A DNA stretch of 11,056 nt from an uncultured Burkholderiales bacterium. Its GTDB lineage: Bacteria; Pseudomonadota; Gammaproteobacteria; Burkholderiales; Burkholderiaceae_D. Below the pieces are notes generated by a model. It was not told where the DNA came from and made no database searches. It saw only the letters and a list, made by a program, of their open reading frames with translations. The position numbers and the translations under genes were made by a program. Location: NCBI GenBank assembly GCA_937872165.1, contig CALMOR010000142.1, positions 25,966 through 37,021 of the forward strand, in the 5' to 3' direction. Of this stretch, positions 7,493-11,056 are shown one piece after another; position 1 is the first letter of the stretch; each line of letters opens with the position of its first letter.

Positions 7493-8503
7493 ATGAACTG
7501 GTTCGTGCTCTCTCTTTTCAGGACGGCCGACCGGTGGATTCCCTCGTTCGTGCAGTCGCCGGTCCATCGCTTCGTCACGATCGAGCCCACCTATTCGCAC
7601 GATCGCTCGCGGCCCAGGGCCACGCTGGCGGACTGGCGCGACTACTTCTTCCATGTGTTGCGCGCGTGGCCACGCATCGTGTCTTCGCGCCAGCCGAGCG
7701 GCATCATCACGGTCTTCCCGCAACTGGCGCTCGTGGCCGGCCTGTTGAAGCGGCTGACGTTCTCGAAGCGTCCGCTGGTCGCTTGGATGTTCAACATCGG
7801 CAACCTCCGCGAAGGCATGCAGCTCCGTGTCGCCCGCTTCGGATACGCCGCGGTCGATCGCTTCGTCGTCCATTCGACGCACGAGATCGAGGTCTACAGC
7901 CGCTGGTTGAACCTGCCGATGGAGCGCTTCGTCTTCGTCCCGCTGTCGGTCGCGGAGAAGCCGATCACCGAGGTCGAGGACGTCGAGTCGCCTTTTCTGC
8001 TCTCGATGGGGACGCCCAATCGCGACTATGCGTTGCTGTTGAAGGTGCTGACCGACCTGCCCTACCGGACGCTGATCGTCGCCGCGCCCCACGCGCTGCA
8101 GGGTCTGCCGATCCCGCCGAACGTCCAGGTGCGCGCGGGCCTGTCCGAGGATGCCTGCCGTGAACTGTGTCAGAGAGCCCGCGTCTCGATCGTTCCGTTG
8201 CAGGACCTGCAGACCGCGGCCGGCCAGGTGACCGTGGTCGAGGCGATGATGTCCGGCCGGCCCGTCATCTCGACGCGCAGCGTCGGCACCGTCGACTATG
8301 TCGAACCCGACGTCGACGGCGTCCTGGTCACCGCGGAAGACGTGGACGCGATGCGTTGCCAGATCGACCGCTTGTGGAACGACGCTCCGAAACGCGAGGC
8401 CCTCGCGGTCGCCGCCCGCCGCTCCGCCCTCGACAAGTACACGTTCCGCGCCGTGTCGCGACGCCTCGAGACCATCCTCAACGGCCTGGCCGCGAACCGG
8501 TGA
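7493..8503 (+). CDS. GT4-type glycosyltransferase
   Basis: This 336-residue GT-B glycosyltransferase lies 67 bases after epsE on the same strand and is probably in the same transcript. The N-terminal acceptor half (1 to about 155) has no signal peptide; hydrophobic stretches at 69-87 may touch the membrane. The C-terminal donor half contains FLLSMGTPNRDY (168-179), RARVSIVPLQD (228-238) and AAGQVTVVEAMMSGRPVIST (242-261), with E250 in the place of the conserved GT4 Glu, followed by a loop near GTVDYVEPDVDGVLV (265-279). The inferred role is addition of one sugar to the lipid-linked repeat unit in the cytoplasm; donor and linkage cannot be told. Usual EPS operons place a Wzc-like chain-length protein after epsE, and here a glycosyltransferase stands there instead. 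The ATG lacks a clear ribosome site. Its last 26 bases overlap the convergent gene. Confidence 0.85.
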   Translation: MNWFVLSLFRTADRWIPSFVQSPVHRFVTIEPTYSHDRSRPRATLADWRDYFFHVLRAWPRIVSSRQPSGIITVFPQLALVAGLLKRLTFSKRPLVAWMFNIGNLREGMQLRVARFGYAAVDRFVVHSTHEIEVYSRWLNLPMERFVFVPLSVAEKPITEVEDVESPFLLSMGTPNRDYALLLKVLTDLPYRTLIVAAPHALQGLPIPPNVQVRAGLSEDACRELCQRARVSIVPLQDLQTAAGQVTVVEAMMSGRPVISTRSVGTVDYVEPDVDGVLVTAEDVDAMRCQIDRLWNDAPKREALAVAARRSALDKYTFRAVSRRLETILNGLAANR

Positions 8504-9647
8504 TGGTCTTCGCGGGCGACGTCGCCCCGGGCCGCTCGAGCAGATAGGCGGCGCCGCAGCGAGCGAGCTGTCGTCGAACCGTCGTCGACGCCAGGCACAG
8601 GCTCAGACGCCGCTGCACCTTCTCCTGGTGGCCTCGCAGCAGCATCCACAGGCCGATGCAGGCGCTGTCGACGGAGCGCACGGCGGCCAGGTCGAGTTCG
8701 ACATCGGTCGGCGACGCGACCGACTCGGCGAATGCGCGCCGCATCGGAGCGAGGTTGTGCGAAGTCCATCCACCGGACAGGACGATGCGCCGCGTGTCCT
8801 GCCGTGGCACCACCGAAACGCGCGCGACATCGACGGGACTGCCCGACCGGCTCGCGAAGCGCGCCGCGACCACCGCGGGCAGGACCTGCGTGACGAGCAA
8901 GCGGACGAAGCCCATGCCGTCGCCCGCATAGCGCCGCCACAGCGCCGGTTCCTGACGGATGCGCCAGAGCCACTCCAGGCCGAGCTTCTGCCAGCGCTCA
9001 GGCGCCCGCACGACCGTCCCGGCGATGAAATTGACGACGGCTCCGAGGTTGGCGACGACCGGCGGACGAAGGCGGTCCAGGTTGTCGAGGATCCACATCT
9101 GCCCCTTCCTCGCAGGCAGCGCCACCATCAGGAAGTCCGCGTTCGATCGATCGATCGCCGCCAGGACTTCCGGCGTGCTCATCTCGGCGATCGAGCCGAA
9201 GCCGGGCGAATGAAAGCCGGCGCAGGCGAGGCCGCTGGCCCGGGCATTGATGATTCTGCAAGCCTGCGCCGCCACGCCGTCCGGTCCTCCGAAGAGATAG
9301 ACGGACAGACGTGTCTCGTCACCGTGACGCAAGGCCTCCATGACACTCGAGCCCGCGACGCGCTGTCTCAACGGAATCCCGAGCAGACGGGCGACCCAGA
9401 TCAGAGGCATCCCGTCCGGCACCGACAGGTCGCTGCGCAGCACCGAGTCCCGCAACGCGGCGTCGGAGCGGCAGGCGATCACGTAGTTGAGGTTCGGCGT
9501 CGTCAGGAAGCAGCGCCTCCTCTCCGACGCCGCCGCGTGGATCGCGTCGACGGCCCCGTCCAGGTCCAGCGCGTCGAAGGGAAGGCCGAGCAGGCCGTGC
9601 ACCTTGCGTTCGAAGTCCGTCGTCGGGCGCTCGATCGGTGCGTCCAT
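8478..9647 (-). CDS. WecG/TagA/CpsF (GT26) glycosyltransferase with C-terminal STAS domain
   Basis: This 389-residue protein joins two domains. Residues about 15-260 are a GT26 glycosyltransferase: TTPNLNYVIACR (49-60), SDLSVPDGMPLIWVARLLG (72-90) with the likely catalytic Asp78, LFGGPDG (118-124), and the C-terminal appendage RAPERWQKLGLEWLWRIRQE (214-233) that docks this family to the membrane lipid substrate. Family members add a sugar to polyprenyl-pyrophosphate-linked intermediates. Residues about 286-372 fold-match a STAS domain: IVLSGGW (288-294), VELDLAAVRSVDSACIGLWM (316-335) and RRLSLCLASTTVRRQLARCG (346-365). The usual D-S-S/T phosphosite reads D327-S328-A329, so the second serine, phosphorylated in SpoIIAA, is absent. 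It follows the GT2 gene by 15 bases in one operon. The stand-alone GT26 enzymes are about 240-270 residues. The STAS role is unknown; protein docking is one possibility. Confidence 0.88.
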   Translation of the reverse strand: MDAPIERPTTDFERKVHGLLGLPFDALDLDGAVDAIHAAASERRRCFLTTPNLNYVIACRSDAALRDSVLRSDLSVPDGMPLIWVARLLGIPLRQRVAGSSVMEALRHGDETRLSVYLFGGPDGVAAQACRIINARASGLACAGFHSPGFGSIAEMSTPEVLAAIDRSNADFLMVALPARKGQMWILDNLDRLRPPVVANLGAVVNFIAGTVVRAPERWQKLGLEWLWRIRQEPALWRRYAGDGMGFVRLLVTQVLPAVVAARFASRSGSPVDVARVSVVPRQDTRRIVLSGGWTSHNLAPMRRAFAESVASPTDVELDLAAVRSVDSACIGLWMLLRGHQEKVQRRLSLCLASTTVRRQLARCGAAYLLERPGATSPAKTITGSRPGR

Positions 9648-9662
9648 CAGGCAGCGCCGCGA

Positions 9663-10868
9663 TCAACCGACATCGCGCTTCGTTCGCACCCATTCGACCT
9701 GCCGGCGGACGAGGAAGCGGAAATAGACCGGGACCTTCCGCACGACGTAGAGCGGGGCCAGCAGCAGGATTTCCCGAAGCTGGATCAGGTCGCGGGCGAA
9801 TCGTCGCTGTGCCAGGACGATCGTCCCCAGCAGCATCGCGATCGCGATCGCGATCCCGATGGCGGGCCACCAACCGATACCGGCGAAGCCCGCGAGCAGC
9901 GCGAGCAGCATCGCGCCGAACAGCATCGTCGAGAACAACGCGAGCGGGGGGACCGCCAGGTCCCAGGCCAGCGCGGCGAGCTTCGTGTCGAGAGTGCGGA
10001 TCGACAGGAAGGCGAGCGACGGCCATTCCGTGAAGATGGTCCCGAGGTGTCCGTGTTCCCAGCGCGTGCGCTGGACTGCCGCGCCTTCGGGGTCGGTGAC
10101 CGCCTGGCTGTCGACGGTCGCCGAGGGACAGAAGACGGGGTAGACGCCCTGCTTCGCGAAGGCGAGTCCGAGTTGCAGGTCTTCGGTCAGGTGACCGCTC
10201 GCGACGCTCTGCCGCGCGAACAGCGACCAGTGGAAGCCCATCCCCGAGCCCATCAGCTGGCAAGGCATCCCCAGCCGGCGCATCCCCGAAGGACGCACCC
10301 AGTTGCGCACGCGCTGTGCGAACTCGGACACGCGCGCCACCAGCGAATCGTTGGTCGCCCTGATCAGGTAGAGCGCCTGCACCGGCCGGCGCAGACGTTG
10401 CGCCTCGATCGCCAGCGTCGCGATGCAGCCGCTGCCGGCGATACAGTCGGCGTCGAACATGAGCACGACCTCCGGAGGATCGGACTTGAGATGTTCGATG
10501 CCGAAGTCGAGCGCGTAACCCTTGCCGCGGAGCACCGCGTCGCTGCGTTCGATCGCGACGACTCCCGCAGCGCGGGCGATCGCCGCCGTATCGTCGCTGC
10601 AGTTGTCGGCGATCACGATCACGGGGTCGGGCGATCCGATTTGAGGGACGATTGCCGCGAGGGTCGCGCCGAGACCCGCGGCCTCGTCGTGGGCGGGAAT
10701 CAGGATCGCCGCCTTGGGGTGGGGACGGACGCCCTCCTCGACGACGGGCTTCGGCGCGCTCGCCGGTCTCGCGAGCAGGCTCTGCGCGAACAACAGGAAC
10801 GCGATGCCGACGAGGAGGCCGACCACCGGTGCGGCGACGATCGTCGACAGGACGAAGGCCAACGTCAT
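9663..10868 (-). CDS. Membrane-anchored GT2 glycosyltransferase (QxxRW type)
   Basis: This 401-residue processive-like GT2 enzyme has one N-terminal membrane segment (about 2-28) and C-terminal ones (about 299-328 and 335-352), with the GT-A catalytic domain between on the cytoplasmic side. Visible motifs are AILIPAHDEA (54-63), VIADNCSDD (85-93), FDADC (138-142), GSGMGFHW (207-214), TEDLQLG (228-234) and QRTRW (266-270). These give the D, DxD, ED and QxxRW signature of cellulose- or hyaluronan-synthase-like and related transferases. I chose the ATG at 10868 because GAGG lies 6 bases upstream and the first membrane helix begins there. The frame extends to 10979 but that part is Arg/Ser-rich and antisense-like. 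It might add single sugars to a lipid carrier or polymerise a chain; which one is not shown. It heads the visible part of a minus-strand operon with the GT26-STAS gene, 64 bases after another gene. Confidence 0.9.
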   Translation of the reverse strand: MTLAFVLSTIVAAPVVGLLVGIAFLLFAQSLLARPASAPKPVVEEGVRPHPKAAILIPAHDEAAGLGATLAAIVPQIGSPDPVIVIADNCSDDTAAIARAAGVVAIERSDAVLRGKGYALDFGIEHLKSDPPEVVLMFDADCIAGSGCIATLAIEAQRLRRPVQALYLIRATNDSLVARVSEFAQRVRNWVRPSGMRRLGMPCQLMGSGMGFHWSLFARQSVASGHLTEDLQLGLAFAKQGVYPVFCPSATVDSQAVTDPEGAAVQRTRWEHGHLGTIFTEWPSLAFLSIRTLDTKLAALAWDLAVPPLALFSTMLFGAMLLALLAGFAGIGWWPAIGIAIAIAMLLGTIVLAQRRFARDLIQLREILLLAPLYVVRKVPVYFRFLVRRQVEWVRTKRDVG

Positions 10869-10932
10869 CGGCGACCTCGTCCGGACCGATGACGTCGTCG
10901 ATGAGCGAGCCGTCCTTCGAGCGCGACGTCCC

Positions 10933-11056
10933 TCAAGACGCCGGGTCCGTCGAGACCAGCGTGGCGCCGATGCGGCCACCGCCCTGCGGTCCGCTGCCGA
11001 CCGTCAGCATCGGCTTCGCCGCCCCCGCCGGCCACCGGAAATCCACCACCTGACCC
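10933..11056 (-). CDS. C-terminal end of an unidentified protein (partial)
   Basis: On the minus strand one frame enters from the right edge and runs 40 codons to a TGA at 10935-10933. The segment begins GQVVDFRWPAG and ends ATLVSTDPAS; it is Gly-rich and soluble-looking. G or C fills the third position in almost all codons, as in the real genes nearby, and the stop lies 64 bases before the GT2 start in the same direction, which fits an operon. I do not recognise the protein; no motif can be named from so short a tail. Confidence 0.55.
   Translation of the reverse strand, partial: GQVVDFRWPAGAAKPMLTVGSGPQGGGRIGATLVSTDPAS

Noticed and set aside
8298..10892. An 864-codon open frame on the plus strand
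   Set aside because: It is antisense to the GT26-STAS and GT2 genes, both of which have clear motifs; its translation is an Arg/Asp/Gln-rich shadow.

Overview
The window (about 11 kb, very GC-rich, with strong G/C third-position bias) looks like a chromosomal segment of a Gram-negative proteobacterium, most likely a betaproteobacterium. The reasons are a beta-barrel protein of the EpsL type known from exosortase B (XrtB) exopolysaccharide loci, a short EpsE-type polysaccharide export protein, a small protein with a PEP-CTERM sorting signal, and candidate sigma-54 promoters. The taxonomic call is an inference; no rRNA or marker gene is present.

Layout. (1) Positions 1-156 hold a hairpin and a ribosome binding site but no supported gene. 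(2) 157-1677 (+) is a CoA-acylating methylmalonate-semialdehyde dehydrogenase (mmsA), a metabolic gene that probably marks the left border of the polysaccharide locus. A 178-base gap with a terminator-like hairpin separates it from the convergent sugar genes. (3) 4552 down to 1856 (-) is a two-gene operon: a polyprenyl-phosphate sugar-1-phosphate transferase of the WcaJ type, which starts the lipid-linked repeat unit, and a GT4-type glycosyltransferase. (4) 4594-8503 (+) carries the EpsL beta-barrel, a terminator-like hairpin, a 127-residue PEP-CTERM protein, the EpsE polysaccharide export protein and a second GT4 glycosyltransferase. (5) 11056 down to 8478 (-) holds the tail of an unidentified gene, a membrane-anchored GT2 glycosyltransferase with a D,D,D,QxxRW core, and a WecG/TagA/CpsF (GT26) glycosyltransferase fused to a C-terminal STAS domain.

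How they fit together. The WcaJ-like enzyme would load the first sugar on undecaprenyl phosphate, and the four glycosyltransferases would extend the repeat unit. EpsE (periplasmic or outer-membrane associated) with EpsL (outer-membrane barrel) would export the polymer. The PEP-CTERM protein would be processed by an exosortase encoded elsewhere. No flippase, polymerase, chain-length/kinase protein or exosortase is in the window, so the locus probably continues past the right edge.

The most notable points are a near-consensus -24/-12 (sigma-54) element at the right distance from the PEP-CTERM gene, a second, palindromic one between wcaJ and epsL that could fire in either direction, the OPX/beta-barrel pair lacking a Wza-type membrane-spanning helix, and the GT26-STAS fusion whose STAS domain lacks the usual phosphoacceptor serine.
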